Of a DNA stretch of 64,000 nucleotides, positions 10,027 through 20,409 are shown piece by piece (position 1 is the first letter of the stretch; the number at the start of each line of letters is the position of its first letter). Source of the stretch: Chelatococcus asaccharovorans. GTDB lineage: Bacteria > Pseudomonadota > Alphaproteobacteria > Rhizobiales > Beijerinckiaceae. The notes under the pieces were generated by a model. That model was given only the letters and a program-made list of their open reading frames with translations, did not search any database and was not told where the DNA came from. The stretch spans positions 1-64,000 of the forward strand of contig NZ_QJJK01000020.1 of assembly GCF_003201475.1 (NCBI RefSeq), given 5' to 3'. Both the position numbers and the translations under genes were made by a program.

Positions 10027-10403
10027 CCGCGGCTGCGCCCCGACAGCGCCTCACCTCCCACCGGCGCGGATTGGGCGGCGAACGGCTGGCCGCGCTCCTC
10101 CTGATGGTCAAGGGCTATCGGATCGTCTCTCGCCGCTACGCGGCACTCGGCGGCGAGATCGACCTCGTCGCCAAGCGCGGCCGTACGATCGCCTTCGTCG
10201 AGGTGAAGGCCCGCCGCGACCTGGACGACGCCCGCGTCGCCATCACCCCGGACAAGCGGCGCCGCCTTGCGCGGGCCGCGCGCCACTGGCTGTCGCACAA
10301 TCCCTGGGCCGTCGGCATGACCCTGCGCTTCGATGCGGTCTTCGTGGCGCCGCGCCGCCTGCCGCGCCATCTCGCCAACGTCGCGTCGCTGGCGACCGAC
10401 TGA
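10023..10403 (+). CDS. yraN: UPF0102 (YraN) endonuclease-like protein
   Basis: 126 aa. It has the UPF0102 pattern: [13 protein letters not shown], a YR.LARRY-like segment ([24 protein letters not shown]) and FVEVKAR, which is the restriction-endonuclease-like E...D...EVK core. The family is a predicted nuclease of Holliday-junction-resolvase type with no settled role. It overlaps rsmI by 4 nt and precedes gshB by 107 bp. Confidence 0.92.
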   Translation: MTAAAPRQRLTSHRRGLGGERLAALLLMVKGYRIVSRRYAALGGEIDLVAKRGRTIAFVEVKARRDLDDARVAITPDKRRRLARAARHWLSHNPWAVGMTLRFDAVFVAPRRLPRHLANVASLATD

Positions 10404-10510
10404 GGGTTGAAAAGCGCGTGCTTCTCCACACTTGCCTTGCGCGATGAGCGCGCGCATGGATCACGCAGCATCGATCTTGCAGCGAGGGACTATGTCATGA
10501 GGGCAATGCC

Positions 10511-11464
10511 ATGAGCCGGGCGTCGCAATTGCGGGTCGCCGTGCAGATGGACCCCATCGAGCGCATCAACGTCGCCGGCGATACGACCTTCGCGCTGCTG
10601 CTCGAAGCCAAGGCCCGCGGCCATCAGCTTTTCTACTACACCCCCGAGCGGCTCTCGATGACCGGCGGCACCGTCACCGCCGCCATGCAGAGCCTCGATG
10701 TCAGGGATGTCGCGGGGGATCATTTCACGCTGGGCGACTTGGAACGCCGGGCGCTCGCCGATGTGGACGTCGTCCTGCTGCGGCAGGACCCGCCCTTCGA
10801 CATGGCCTATATCACCTCCACCCACCTCCTGGAGCGCGTGCATCCGAAGACGCTGGTGGTGAACGATCCGACCTCCGTGCGCAACGCGCCGGAAAAGCTC
10901 TTCGTCACCGAATTCCCGCAGTTGATGCCGCCGACCCTGATCACCCGCGACAAGGCGGAGATCGAGGCCTTCCGCGCCGCGCACGGCGAGGTGGTCATGA
11001 AACCGCTGCACGGCCATGGCGGCGCAGCCGTCTTCCGCATCGCCCAGCCCGATGCCAATTTCGGCTCGCTGTTCGATCTGTTCTCCACCACCTTCCGCGA
11101 GCAGTGGGTGGTCCAGCGTTTCCTGCCGGCCGTTTCGCGGGGCGACAAGCGAATCATTCTCGTCGACGGCGAGGCGCTCGGCGCCGTCAACCGCGTCCCC
11201 GCCGATAACGACATCCGTTCCAACATGGTGCGGGGCGGCGCGGCGGCCGCGACCGATCTGACGGAGCGCGAGCGCGAGATCTGCACGACGATCGGCCCGT
11301 CGCTCAAGGCCCAAGGCCTCGTCCTCGTCGGCATCGACGTCATCGATGGCTACCTCACGGAAATCAACGTGACCTCGCCAACCGGCATCCGCGCCATCAA
11401 ACGGCTCGGCGGGCCGGATCTCGCGGTCTCCGTCTGGGATGCCATCACCACCCGCCTCGGCTGA
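10511..11464 (+). CDS. gshB: Glutathione synthetase
   Basis: 317 aa, the standard prokaryotic GSH-II length. It joins gamma-glutamylcysteine and glycine using ATP. ATP-grasp signatures are visible: [25 protein letters not shown] at the N-terminus, [36 protein letters not shown] and the metal-binding [25 protein letters not shown] site precedes the ATG by 7 nt. It is co-directional with rsmI-yraN and probably in the same operon. Confidence 0.97.
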   Translation: MSRASQLRVAVQMDPIERINVAGDTTFALLLEAKARGHQLFYYTPERLSMTGGTVTAAMQSLDVRDVAGDHFTLGDLERRALADVDVVLLRQDPPFDMAYITSTHLLERVHPKTLVVNDPTSVRNAPEKLFVTEFPQLMPPTLITRDKAEIEAFRAAHGEVVMKPLHGHGGAAVFRIAQPDANFGSLFDLFSTTFREQWVVQRFLPAVSRGDKRIILVDGEALGAVNRVPADNDIRSNMVRGGAAAATDLTEREREICTTIGPSLKAQGLVLVGIDVIDGYLTEINVTSPTGIRAIKRLGGPDLAVSVWDAITTRLG

Positions 11465-11570
11465 CGAGGGATCTGATCTCGATCAATGTTGCGCATGTTG
11501 GCCAAGCCTAGACTTCGCCTTGCGCCTGCCCGTTCTGCGGCGGGGGCAGCAGCGAGGAAAGGGAAGCGCG

Positions 11571-12152
11571 ATGCCGCGGCGTATTGTCATCATTCAAGGC
11601 CATCCGGATCCGGATGAGCAGCGGCTGTGCCGGGGCTTGGCGAATGCTTATGGCGAAGGCGCGCGCGAAGCGGGCCATGAGGTCACGTTTGTCGACCTGG
11701 CCTCTCTCGACATTCCCTTTCTGCGCAGCCAGTCGTCCTTCGAGAATGATCCTGTGCCGCCGAGCCTCAAGCCGGCACAGGAGGCCATTCTCGCCGCCGA
11801 ACATATCGTGATCGTCTTTCCGCTCTGGCTCGGCACCATGCCGGCCCTCGTCAAGGCCTTCCTGGAACAGGTGATGCGGCCGGGCTTTGCCTTCGGCTAT
11901 GACAAGGGCGTGCCGAAGACCAATCTTTCAGGCCGCTCTGCCCGCCTCGTCGTGACCATGTCGATGCCGGTCATGGCCTATCGCTGGTGGTATTTCGGCC
12001 ACGGATTGAAGGCCTTGCAGCACAATATCCTGCGTTTCGTCGGGATCGGCCCCGTTCGCGAGAGCCTGTTCGGGATGGTCACCGGAGTAAGCGACGCAAC
12101 CCGGCGCGGATGGCTGGACACCATGCGCGCCCTCGGCCGGCAAGGCGCCTGA
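11571..12152 (+). CDS. NAD(P)H dehydrogenase (quinone)-type flavodoxin-fold protein
   Basis: 193 aa. The Flavodoxin_2 pattern is present: IVIIQGHPDPDEQRLCRGLANAY (FMN phosphate loop), a central HIVIVFPLWLGTMPALVKAFLEQVMRPGFAF and a late GHGLKALQHNILRFVGI. The family covers NQO/KefF/MdaB quinone reductases and general NAD(P)H-dependent FMN reductases. ATG 11571 has a GAGGAAAGGGA ribosome site; the frame is open back to 11439 inside gshB but that is overlap. Placement after gshB suggests thiol or quinone-stress functions, but the acceptor cannot be told. Confidence 0.85.
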   Translation: MPRRIVIIQGHPDPDEQRLCRGLANAYGEGAREAGHEVTFVDLASLDIPFLRSQSSFENDPVPPSLKPAQEAILAAEHIVIVFPLWLGTMPALVKAFLEQVMRPGFAFGYDKGVPKTNLSGRSARLVVTMSMPVMAYRWWYFGHGLKALQHNILRFVGIGPVRESLFGMVTGVSDATRRGWLDTMRALGRQGA

Positions 12153-12168
12153 CGGAGAATGCCCGCGG

Positions 12169-13149
12169 TCAGGCGACGGCAGGCGTTTTCGGCTCGAACC
12201 GGCAGAGATCGCGAATAAGGCAGCGCCAGCATTCCGGCTTGCGCGCCTTGCAGACATAGCGCCCGTGCAGAATGAGCCAGTGATGGGCGTGGCGCCGATA
12301 GCGTTCGGGGATGATGGCCTCGAGCCCGAGTTCCACCTCGAGCGGGGTCTTGCCGGGTGCCAGCGGAATGCGGTTGGCAACCCGGAACAGATGCGTGTCG
12401 ACGGCGATCGTCGGTTCGCCGAAGGCGATGTTCATCACCACATTGGCGCTCTTGCGGCCGACGCCGGGCAGCGTCTCCAGCGCCGCCCGCGACATCGGCA
12501 CCTCGCCGCCGAATGTCGCGATGAGGTCGCGCGACAGGCCGATCACGTTCTTCGCCTTGGCGCGGAACAGGCCGATCGTCTTGATATGATCACGCACCTT
12601 GTCTTCGCCGAGGTCGAGCATCTTCTGCGGCGTATCGGCGATGGCGAACAAGGCGCGCGTCGCCTTGTTCACGCCGACATCGGTCGCCTGCGCCGAAAGC
12701 ACCACCGCCACGAGGAGCGTATAGGCGTTGACATAGTCGAGCTCGCCCTTGGGCTCCGGATCGACCCGATGAAACCGGTGGAAAATCTCCTCGACGACAG
12801 CGGGGTCGACCACCGGCGCCTTGGCTGCCGGCGCCTTGGACACCGGCGCCTTGGATACCGGCATCTTGGATACCGTCTTGGGTTTCGTCGCCTTTCGCGT
12901 CGGACCCTTGGGTGTCGTCGCCTTGGGTGTCGTCCCGGCCAGCCCACCGCGCGCGGCTGACTTCGCCTTGGCCTTGGGCCCAGCCCTGGCCTTCACCTTG
13001 GCCCCGGCCTCGACCTCAAGCTTGGCCTTGACGTCAGCCTTGGCCTTGCTCCGGCGGCCGCCAGACCAGGCCGAAGGCCTCGTCGCATCAACGGTTCCGA
13101 CGTCGTCCTGCGACGCCCTCCCCGATTTTTGTTTGTCGCCCACAGCCAT
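12169..13149 (-). CDS. nth: Endonuclease III (DNA glycosylase/AP lyase) with long Lys/Ala/Pro tail
   Basis: 326 aa. The catalytic core occupies about the last 215 residues: the helix-hairpin-helix LPGVGRKSANVV with the catalytic Lys, VDTHLFRVANR with the catalytic Asp, and the 4Fe-4S cluster CKARKPECWRCLIRDLC (C-x6-C-x2-C-x5-C). It removes oxidised pyrimidines. About 110 residues of Lys/Ala/Pro/Thr repeats precede the core (units such as SKAP), encoded partly by a 15-bp tandem array at 12811-12870. Many Rhizobiales Nth proteins have a shorter basic extension. ATG 13149 was chosen; a TTG at 13185 and an internal ATG at 12864 are alternatives, the last removing most of the tail. Confidence 0.92.
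   Translation of the reverse strand: MAVGDKQKSGRASQDDVGTVDATRPSAWSGGRRSKAKADVKAKLEVEAGAKVKARAGPKAKAKSAARGGLAGTTPKATTPKGPTRKATKPKTVSKMPVSKAPVSKAPAAKAPVVDPAVVEEIFHRFHRVDPEPKGELDYVNAYTLLVAVVLSAQATDVGVNKATRALFAIADTPQKMLDLGEDKVRDHIKTIGLFRAKAKNVIGLSRDLIATFGGEVPMSRAALETLPGVGRKSANVVMNIAFGEPTIAVDTHLFRVANRIPLAPGKTPLEVELGLEAIIPERYRRHAHHWLILHGRYVCKARKPECWRCLIRDLCRFEPKTPAVA
12811..12870. repeat. Four 15-bp tandem units inside nth
   Basis: Units start at 12811, 12826, 12841 and 12856 (CACCGGCGCCTTGGC, TGCCGGCGCCTTGGA, CACCGGCGCCTTGGA, TACCGGCATCTTGGA). In the nth frame each encodes a five-residue block of the K/A/P/V/S type. The repeat preserves the frame, so copy-number change would lengthen or shorten the tail without breaking the enzyme. 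Confidence 0.85.
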
Positions 13150-13282
13150 CCGACGCTTATACTGTCTGGCAGTTTGAATGGACAAGGCCAGGACAACGGA
13201 GAGGCTCGGCGGTTGCTCCCGCCGGGCCGTCCACCTCTCGATGACAGCCCATGATCAGCCCCCCACGCCAGCGGAGCCTGCC

Positions 13283-13810
13283 ATGATCGCGGAGCCGCCC
13301 TTTCCCACGGACCGGGAACCAGCACCGGTCGCAGGCGTCGACTACGAAAAGCCGGTCTTTTCCGCGGTCATCACGCCCCATCGCTCGCTTGGCCCGAACG
13401 GCTTCCGACTTCTGATCGCGCTGCTGTGCGCCGCGAGCATCGTCTCGAGCCTGCCCTTCGTCATCATGGGGGCCTGGCCGGTCGCCGGCTTCTTCGGCCT
13501 CGATCTCATCGCCCTCTACATCGCCTTTCGTGTGAGCTTCGCCCGTGCGGCCGCTTTCGAGGAGATCATCCTCAGCCCGATCGAGCTTCTGCTGCGTAAA
13601 GTGTCGCACCGCGGTCGCCATGACGAGTGGCGTTTCAACCCGCTCTGGACCCGCCTGGAACGCGATGTCCATGCGGAATTCGGGGTCCAGAAGCTCGCCC
13701 TGGTGTCACGCGGGCAGAGGGTGACGGTCGCACACGAATTGCCGCCCGAGGAAAGGGCGAAATTCGGCGACGCGCTCGGCAGGGCCCTGGCGGATATCAA
13801 GCGCGGCTGA
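13283..13810 (+). CDS. DUF2244 family membrane protein
   Basis: 175 aa from this start. Two adjacent hydrophobic helices (FRLLIALLCAASIVSSLPFVIMGAWPVAGFFGLDLIALYIAFRV) are followed by a cytoplasmic beta-rich region (FEEIILSPIELLLRKVSHRG...EWRFNPLWTRLE..) and a C-terminal helix ending LGRALADIKRG. This is the DUF2244 pattern, found next to nth or cytochrome oxidase genes in alphaproteobacteria; function unknown. ATG 13283 has a GGAG site 6 nt before it; ATG 13241 (14 codons longer) has none and is the alternative. Divergent from nth. Confidence 0.82.
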   Translation: MIAEPPFPTDREPAPVAGVDYEKPVFSAVITPHRSLGPNGFRLLIALLCAASIVSSLPFVIMGAWPVAGFFGLDLIALYIAFRVSFARAAAFEEIILSPIELLLRKVSHRGRHDEWRFNPLWTRLERDVHAEFGVQKLALVSRGQRVTVAHELPPEERAKFGDALGRALADIKRG

Positions 13811-13818
13811 TTGATCCC

Positions 13819-14781
13819 TCACGGACGCGCCGCCTTTTTCTTCTCGGGCGTCACGGCAAGCCGGGCATCGACCGCAACGACCCGCGCGGCTGTCACCCGC
13901 TCCGCGCAGAAGCCGTGGCTCACCTCGCCCGCATAGTCACGGCAGAGCATCTCCCGTTCGGATGAGAAGCCAGCCTGTTCGGCCGCGGCCTCACGCAGTT
14001 CATTGCCGGAAAGCCTTTTGAGCAGGCTGCGGAACTTGTCGCGCAGATTGCGTTCCTCCCGGCTGCGGCGGCGCTCGATGTCCTTGGCCTGGGCGATGAG
14101 GGCTTGGGCCTGCGGCCCCCACAGGCCGCCGATGCGGCCCTGGCAATCCGCAGCAGAGAAGGTGCAGCTGGCTTCGTGGTTTGCGACCAGCACCGCCCCT
14201 TCGAGCACGTCGAAAGCCACGGGACAGATGGGAGCCGCGAGCTGGTAACGCGGCATGCCCAGCGGCGCGCCGAGATAGGTGAGCGCCACAGGCTCGCTCA
14301 TGCCGAGCTCCACGGCGCAGGCGTGCCCTGGATCCGAAATCTGGGTGCCCTCCACCCGCAAGCGGGCCGCAAAGCTCGTGTCATCGACCCTTTCAATGAC
14401 CAGACGCCCGCTGTTGCCGCCTTGAAAAAGGGGGGCGCCGATGACCGTGTGTGCCACGGCCGCGCGCGTGGTTGGCGCCGTCGCGGGGCGCGCAGCCTGC
14501 GGCCGGGCAGCGGCGGGCGGGCGGGCCTCGCGAAGGATTTCCTGTTTGACACCGGCCGGTGTCGGCGGCTGGGCACCGGGCAAGACAAGCGCTTGGCCAC
14601 GCGCCTCGAGGGGCGTCAAGGCGGCCGTCCCGCCGAGAAAAACTGTGGACACCACCTGGAGAAAGAAGAATGGGATATGCGACCCCGGTGCCGCATACGG
14701 CGCCGGCCACGCCGCTCCCCCCGGACGCCAAAGCCGTCCATCAGCAAACTTGCTGCCCAATGCCACCACCCAAACCCACAC
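13819..14781 (-). CDS. Putative exported protein of unknown function
   Basis: Up to 320 aa; not recognised. A hydrophobic stretch (IPFFFLQVVSTVFLGGTAALT) resembles a signal peptide, followed by an Ala/Pro-rich linker. Then comes a domain that begins with VIGAPLFQGGNSGRLVIERVDD, contains several Cys (ACAVELG, APICPVAFDVL, CTFSAADCQGRIGGLWGP) and ends in a basic helical region (ERRRSREERNLRDKFRSLLKRLSGNELREAAAEQAGFSSEREMLCRDYAGEVSHGFCAERV). The Cys pairs and RE..C..Y/C pattern recall DUF1311/LprI-like secreted proteins, but only weakly. The start is uncertain: no in-frame ATG exists upstream of the signal, only GTG codons (14781 and 14655) without good ribosome sites. Convergent with DUF2244 and divergent from dnaK. 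Confidence 0.6.
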   Translation of the reverse strand: MWVWVVALGSKFADGRLWRPGGAAWPAPYAAPGSHIPFFFLQVVSTVFLGGTAALTPLEARGQALVLPGAQPPTPAGVKQEILREARPPAAARPQAARPATAPTTRAAVAHTVIGAPLFQGGNSGRLVIERVDDTSFAARLRVEGTQISDPGHACAVELGMSEPVALTYLGAPLGMPRYQLAAPICPVAFDVLEGAVLVANHEASCTFSAADCQGRIGGLWGPQAQALIAQAKDIERRRSREERNLRDKFRSLLKRLSGNELREAAAEQAGFSSEREMLCRDYAGEVSHGFCAERVTAARVVAVDARLAVTPEKKKAARP

Positions 14782-14883
14782 TGATTGTTAGGCTAGCACG
14801 CGAATCAGCCCTTGCGAACACGGCAACGAGCGCCCACTTTTCAATCAATTCAAAGATCGGGCGCCTGCCTCCTCTCCAGCCCG

Positions 14884-14915
14884 CTTGCGAGCTGTGGAAC
14901 TGGTCCTTATATACG
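14884..14915 (+). promoter_or_regulatory. Alphaproteobacterial heat-shock (RpoH) promoter of dnaK
   Basis: CTTG (14884-14887), 18 nt, then CTTATATACG (14906-14915). This fits the published alphaproteobacterial heat-shock consensus CTTG-N17/18-CYTATNTNNG at every fixed position. It predicts transcription from about 14922 and a leader of roughly 120 nt before the dnaK ATG. Confidence 0.75.
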
Positions 14916-15043
14916 CGGCCGATGTGCGATTAGCTGAAACCAGGCTGAGGACGCTTGTCTGTCGTCAGCCGAGATGTGTTGAGCCATGGGCCAGGTCGCT
15001 TCGGGATCTGGCGCCGGTCTGCTTGAAAGTGAGGGATCACTCC

Positions 15044-16960
<1,917 letters not shown>

Positions 16961-17022
16961 GTTCCGGACCATGCGAGGCATGCAGCGTGCTGACACCCTG
17001 GAGAAGCCTCTAGCTTGAGCAT

Positions 17023-17052
17023 TTGGCGGGTGGGTTCCTCCCCATCCGCCAA
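17023..17052 (+). terminator. Hairpin 62 bp after dnaK
   Basis: TTGGCGGGTGGG pairs with CCCATCCGCCAA over 12 bp with one G-T pair and a 6-nt loop. No T run follows, so it may be a partial terminator or an mRNA-stabilising 3' structure that lowers dnaJ relative to dnaK. Confidence 0.5.
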
Positions 17053-17104
17053 TATCAGTTGGCGCGGCGCTTCGCATCAGGCGGCGCCTCGGCCCGCCGA
17101 TCTC

Positions 17105-17173
17105 CTGCTGGAAAGCCTCCTGCTGAAAACCTTCTTGCTGGAAAAGCCTCTGAAAAGCCTCTTGCCGGAACGC
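17105..17173. repeat. Imperfect 15-16-bp tandem array between dnaK and dnaJ
   Basis: Units: CTGCTGGAAAGCCTC (17105), CTGCTGAAAACCTTC (17120), TTGCTGGAAAAGCCTC (17135), TGAAAAGCCTC (17151), TTGCCGGAACGC (17162). No gene covers it. It is one of several 12-18 bp arrays in this window. Confidence 0.7.
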
Positions 17174-17360
17174 ACGAATAGCGCCAGAAGCACTGGAATG
17201 GTGGTGAACACCCGTCCAGGGGCCGGATACAAGGGGCGTGTGATTGCCTCTGATGGATTATGCAACATGACGACAACCGTGCCCGTGATGCCTGCGCGTG
17301 TCAGCGACCCGCATCGGGCAGGCCGCAAGAAAGGTTTGGCCGTGAGCAGGAGAGCCTGGC

Positions 17361-18506
17361 GTGGCTAAGCTCGACTACTACGAGGTGCTCGCCGTCGAGC
17401 GCAGCGCATCCGATGGGCAGATCAAGGCGGCTTTTCGCAAGCTCGCGATGCAGTTCCATCCGGACCGCAACCCGGGCGACCATACGGCCGAGTCCAAGTT
17501 CAAGGAAATCAACGAAGCCTACGACGTTCTGAAGGACCCGCAGAAGCGGGCGGCCTATGACCGCTTCGGGCATGCCGCCTTCGAGCAGGCCGGTGCCGGC
17601 GGAGGGCCAGGCTTCGGTAACGACTTCTCCGATTTCATGACCGACATCTTCGATACCTTTTTCGGAGATGCGCGCGGTGGCGCCCGCGGGGCGCGCTCGG
17701 CCAGCGGGCGGGAGCGCGGCGCGGACCTGCGCTACAACCTCGAGATCACGCTCGAGGATGCCTTCACCGGCAAGACCGAAACCATCCGCATCCCGACGAC
17801 GACAGCCTGCACCACCTGCAGCGGCAGCGGCGCAAAGCCGGGCTCCAAGCCAAGGCAATGCTCGACCTGCGGCGGCGCCGGCCGCGTCCGAGCCGCCCAA
17901 GGCTTCTTTTCCATAGAACGCACCTGTCCGGCTTGCCAGGGACGCGGCGAAGTCATCGACGACCCCTGCCCGGATTGCAGCGGCGCCGGCCGCATCACGC
18001 GTGAACGCAGCCTGTCGGTCAACATTCCGGCCGGCGTCGAGGACGGCACGCGCATCCGCCTGACCGGCGAAGGCGAGGCCGGCCTGAGGGGCGGGCCCTC
18101 CGGCGACCTCTACATTTTTCTGTCCATCAAGCCGCACCCGCTGTTCCAGCGCGACGGCGCGGATCTCTTCTGCCGGGTGCCGATCTCCATGGTGACGGCG
18201 GCGCTCGGCGGCGCCTTCGAGGTGCCGACCGTAGAGGGCAAGCAGCACAAGGTGGAGGTGCCCGAGGGTACCCAGACGGGCAAGCAGTTCCGCCTCAGAG
18301 GCAAGGGCATGCCCATCCTGCGTTCGCGCGACACGGGTGATCTTTACATCCAGGTCGTCGTTGAAACGCCACAGAAGCTCACTAAACGTCAGCGTGAACT
18401 CCTCGCGGAGTTTGACCAGGAGTCGTCGCGCGACACCCATCCCGAAAGCGCGGGTTTCTTCTCCCGCGTGAAGGACTTCTTCGAGGGGCTGAGCGGATCT
18501 GCGTGA
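17361..18506 (+). CDS. dnaJ: Molecular chaperone DnaJ (Hsp40)
   Basis: 381 aa. J domain [12 protein letters not shown]...HPDRNPGD (HPD at about 33-35), a G/F-rich segment, then four zinc-binding repeats [24 protein letters not shown] and CPDCSGAG, and the C-terminal substrate domain. It delivers clients to DnaK and stimulates its ATPase. The start is GTG at 17361, with AGGAG 9 nt upstream. It is followed after 45 bp by the PmtA-like gene. Confidence 0.98.
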   Translation: MAKLDYYEVLAVERSASDGQIKAAFRKLAMQFHPDRNPGDHTAESKFKEINEAYDVLKDPQKRAAYDRFGHAAFEQAGAGGGPGFGNDFSDFMTDIFDTFFGDARGGARGARSASGRERGADLRYNLEITLEDAFTGKTETIRIPTTTACTTCSGSGAKPGSKPRQCSTCGGAGRVRAAQGFFSIERTCPACQGRGEVIDDPCPDCSGAGRITRERSLSVNIPAGVEDGTRIRLTGEGEAGLRGGPSGDLYIFLSIKPHPLFQRDGADLFCRVPISMVTAALGGAFEVPTVEGKQHKVEVPEGTQTGKQFRLRGKGMPILRSRDTGDLYIQVVVETPQKLTKRQRELLAEFDQESSRDTHPESAGFFSRVKDFFEGLSGSA

Positions 18507-18551
18507 GAGTCCCAGTAGCATTCTGTAGACCGTCATCCCGGTTATCTTAGA

Positions 18552-19217
18552 ATGTCCGAGTGCTTAGTCAGCATTGGCGCAGCCAGCGAGGATGGTACCC
18601 CCGTGTTTCAACACAGTCTCCGCAACGCCAGCAGCCCTGCCCGCATCGAAGATGAAGCGCGCTTTCTGAAATCCTGGGTCGAGAATCCGTTGCGTACCGG
18701 CGCTGTCAGCCCGTCGGGCCGCCATCTCGCCCGCACGATGGCCGCCTACATCGATCGTGACATGGCAGGCCCCGTCATCGAGCTCGGACCGGGGACCGGA
18801 CCGGTGACCGAAGCGATCCTGAAACATGGCGTTCCAGAGGAACGGCTCATCCTGGTCGAATTCAACCCGGATTTCTGCAAGCTCCTGCGACTGCGCTTTC
18901 CCAAAGCGACCGTCGTACAGGGCGATGCGTATGGCCTCAGGCGCACCCTGCAGTCGGTGGTGACCGAACCGGCCGCGGCCGTCGTTTCCGGCCTCCCGCT
19001 CTTTACCAAGCCCCTGCCTATGCGCCGCGCGCTACTCGACGAAACCTTTGCGCTGATGCATCGCGGAGCGCCCTTCATCCAGTTCACCTACGCGACTGTG
19101 CCCCCCATTCCCAAGAAAGGCGCCGGCTACACGGCCAAGGGCTCGGCACGCATCTGGTGGAACCTGCCGCCCGCACGCGTGTGGGTCTATCGCCGCGACG
19201 CCGAAACAAGAGCCTAG
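18552..19217 (+). CDS. pmtA: PmtA-like phospholipid N-methyltransferase (class I SAM)
   Basis: 221 aa. An amphipathic N-terminal segment (EARFLKSWVENPLRTGAVSPSGRHLARTM) precedes the SAM-binding motif VIELGPGTGPVTEAIL (about residues 74-89), then acidic loop LVEFNPDF, VVQGDAY and VVSGLPLF. This order and the KSWVENPLRTGAVSPS signature match rhizobial PmtA, which methylates phosphatidylethanolamine towards phosphatidylcholine. The same pattern also occurs in rRNA dimethylase-like proteins, so substrate is inferred. Position directly after dnaJ also occurs in other Rhizobiales. ATG 18552 lacks a strong ribosome site. Confidence 0.8.
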   Translation: MSECLVSIGAASEDGTPVFQHSLRNASSPARIEDEARFLKSWVENPLRTGAVSPSGRHLARTMAAYIDRDMAGPVIELGPGTGPVTEAILKHGVPEERLILVEFNPDFCKLLRLRFPKATVVQGDAYGLRRTLQSVVTEPAAAVVSGLPLFTKPLPMRRALLDETFALMHRGAPFIQFTYATVPPIPKKGAGYTAKGSARIWWNLPPARVWVYRRDAETRA

Positions 19218-19626
19218 GGCAAGTCTGCCTTGGATGGCAGCGAAATCCTTTCGCAGCACGGCTCCGGGCCGATGCGCCTGGCGATCCTATCCGAGCCGCA
19301 TCGTCATTCAAGGTGGGGAAGCGAATCCTTCCCCATCCGTCCCGTTGCGGGCGACACGGCCCTGCCATGGCGAACGCCCGCCATCACCAGACTGGAACTC
19401 AAACTTATTCCAAAGTATACTTTTTAAGATTTTCTTATTTCAAAACCATAAGCTCGCTTGAAGGCAAACGATATGCTCTAACATTTTAGATCTTGAACCG
19501 CCTTCGCTCACTGCAAAACGCTGGGAACTTTCGCGATTTGTGAATCATTTTGCGCTGGACAGCAGGCGCGGAAAGGTTAACATACAACCAACGATTGCTT
19601 CATCCAATTTATTGCCGAGCGATAAT
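19218..19626. other. 409-bp spacer turning AT-rich before the ParA-like gene
   Basis: The first 160 bp is GC-rich and holds a hairpin (19315-19334). From about 19390 the sequence becomes markedly AT-rich (runs such as ACTTTTTAAGATTTTCTTATTTC), unlike the rest of the window. Short frames here are not supported. A promoter for the next gene probably lies in the AT-rich part, but I cannot place it with confidence. Confidence 0.55.
19315..19334 (+). terminator. Hairpin GGGGAAG/CTTCCCC after the PmtA-like gene
   Basis: Perfect 7-bp arms with a 6-nt loop (CGAATC), about 98 bp after the stop codon. No T tract. It marks the end of the GC-rich part before the AT-rich patch. Confidence 0.35.
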
Positions 19627-20409
19627 ATGAAAACTTATATTTGTGTAGCTCATGCGGGTGGGCAGGGGAAGACGACTGTTGCCCAACTCCTTTTTCGTAA
19701 CATTTTACGTAAGAACTCGAAGTACAACCTGGTCTCGGCTGATTTCGTCGATGACACCGGCCGCTCGAAGATCGGAAAGTTCTATCCCGATCAGGTCGAC
19801 GAGTTGGGGACAGGCGCGCGCCTGATCGCCGCAAAGTTGGAGAACGACCCCAACGCGGCGCTGCGTTACTGGGACAAATTCGGCACGATCCTCATGCGTG
19901 GGAGCGCCGTCATCGATGTCGGCGCCAATGTCGTTTCACTCCTGAAACAATGGGCTCATCACCGCAGCGCCTTCCGCGTGTTGCAGATGTCGAACGCTCC
20001 GCCCAGCGAAATCCTCCTCGTCTGCAAGGCCGAAAAACACGCCATCGAAGACGTGGCGGAGCTGGTCAGCACCATAGCCGACAACAAATTCATCCCCTAC
20101 GAGCATGTCACCGTCGTGCTGAACGAAGTCGGCGGTTCGTTCGGGCGAATCGATGTCAGATCCGTCATAAAGGAGGCTGCGCCCGACGCCTCCGTTCGCT
20201 TCGTCTCCCTGCCGCGCTGCACCTCCGAGCTTTGGACCCAGTTGGAGCAAACCAACACGCCGATCGACCGGGCGTTGGAGATGTCGGATCGCGAAATCTC
20301 GGAAACATTCGGCACGGATATCTGGAGCGCGACCGCGGGTCTCGCCGATCTCAAATCCTGGGTGACAAGCGTGGACAAGGAATGGAAGAACGCCGGCATC
20401 TTCAAATAG
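19627..20409 (+). CDS. Orphan ParA/MinD/TraL-like P-loop ATPase
   Basis: 260 aa from MKTYICVAHAGGQGKTTVAQLLF. The Walker A is GGQGKTT (about residues 11-17), of the SIMIBI type but with Ala in place of the usual signature Lys before GG. GSAVIDVGANVVSLLKQW is a Walker A'/switch-like strand, and EILLVCKAEKHAIEDVAELVSTI and HVTVVLNEVGGSF follow the fold. The C-terminus has SLPRCTSELWTQLEQTNTPI. This resembles conjugative TraL-type or ParA-like ATPases but has no ParB, relaxase or parS-like neighbour. ATG 19627 was chosen; the in-frame start at 19540 lies in AT-rich DNA. It sits alone between the pmtA-like gene and pyrF with AT-rich upstream sequence, which suggests acquisition by transfer. Confidence 0.65.
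   Translation: MKTYICVAHAGGQGKTTVAQLLFRNILRKNSKYNLVSADFVDDTGRSKIGKFYPDQVDELGTGARLIAAKLENDPNAALRYWDKFGTILMRGSAVIDVGANVVSLLKQWAHHRSAFRVLQMSNAPPSEILLVCKAEKHAIEDVAELVSTIADNKFIPYEHVTVVLNEVGGSFGRIDVRSVIKEAAPDASVRFVSLPRCTSELWTQLEQTNTPIDRALEMSDREISETFGTDIWSATAGLADLKSWVTSVDKEWKNAGIFK

Larger units (their letters stand above)
16961..17360. other. 400-bp dnaK-dnaJ spacer with a hairpin and short tandem repeats
   Basis: This holds the hairpin 17023-17052 and the imperfect 15-bp array 17105-17173, then about 190 bp without recognisable signals before the dnaJ ribosome site (AGGAG at 17348). The short reading frames have no homology I recognise. The spacer is long for a dnaKJ pair, so dnaJ may have its own promoter. 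Confidence 0.6.

Noticed and set aside
14393-14781. A frameshift in the N-terminus of the exported protein at 13819
   Set aside because: Another frame offers GTG starts nearby, but neither frame gives a better signal peptide, so a frameshift cannot be supported; the start is left as uncertain.
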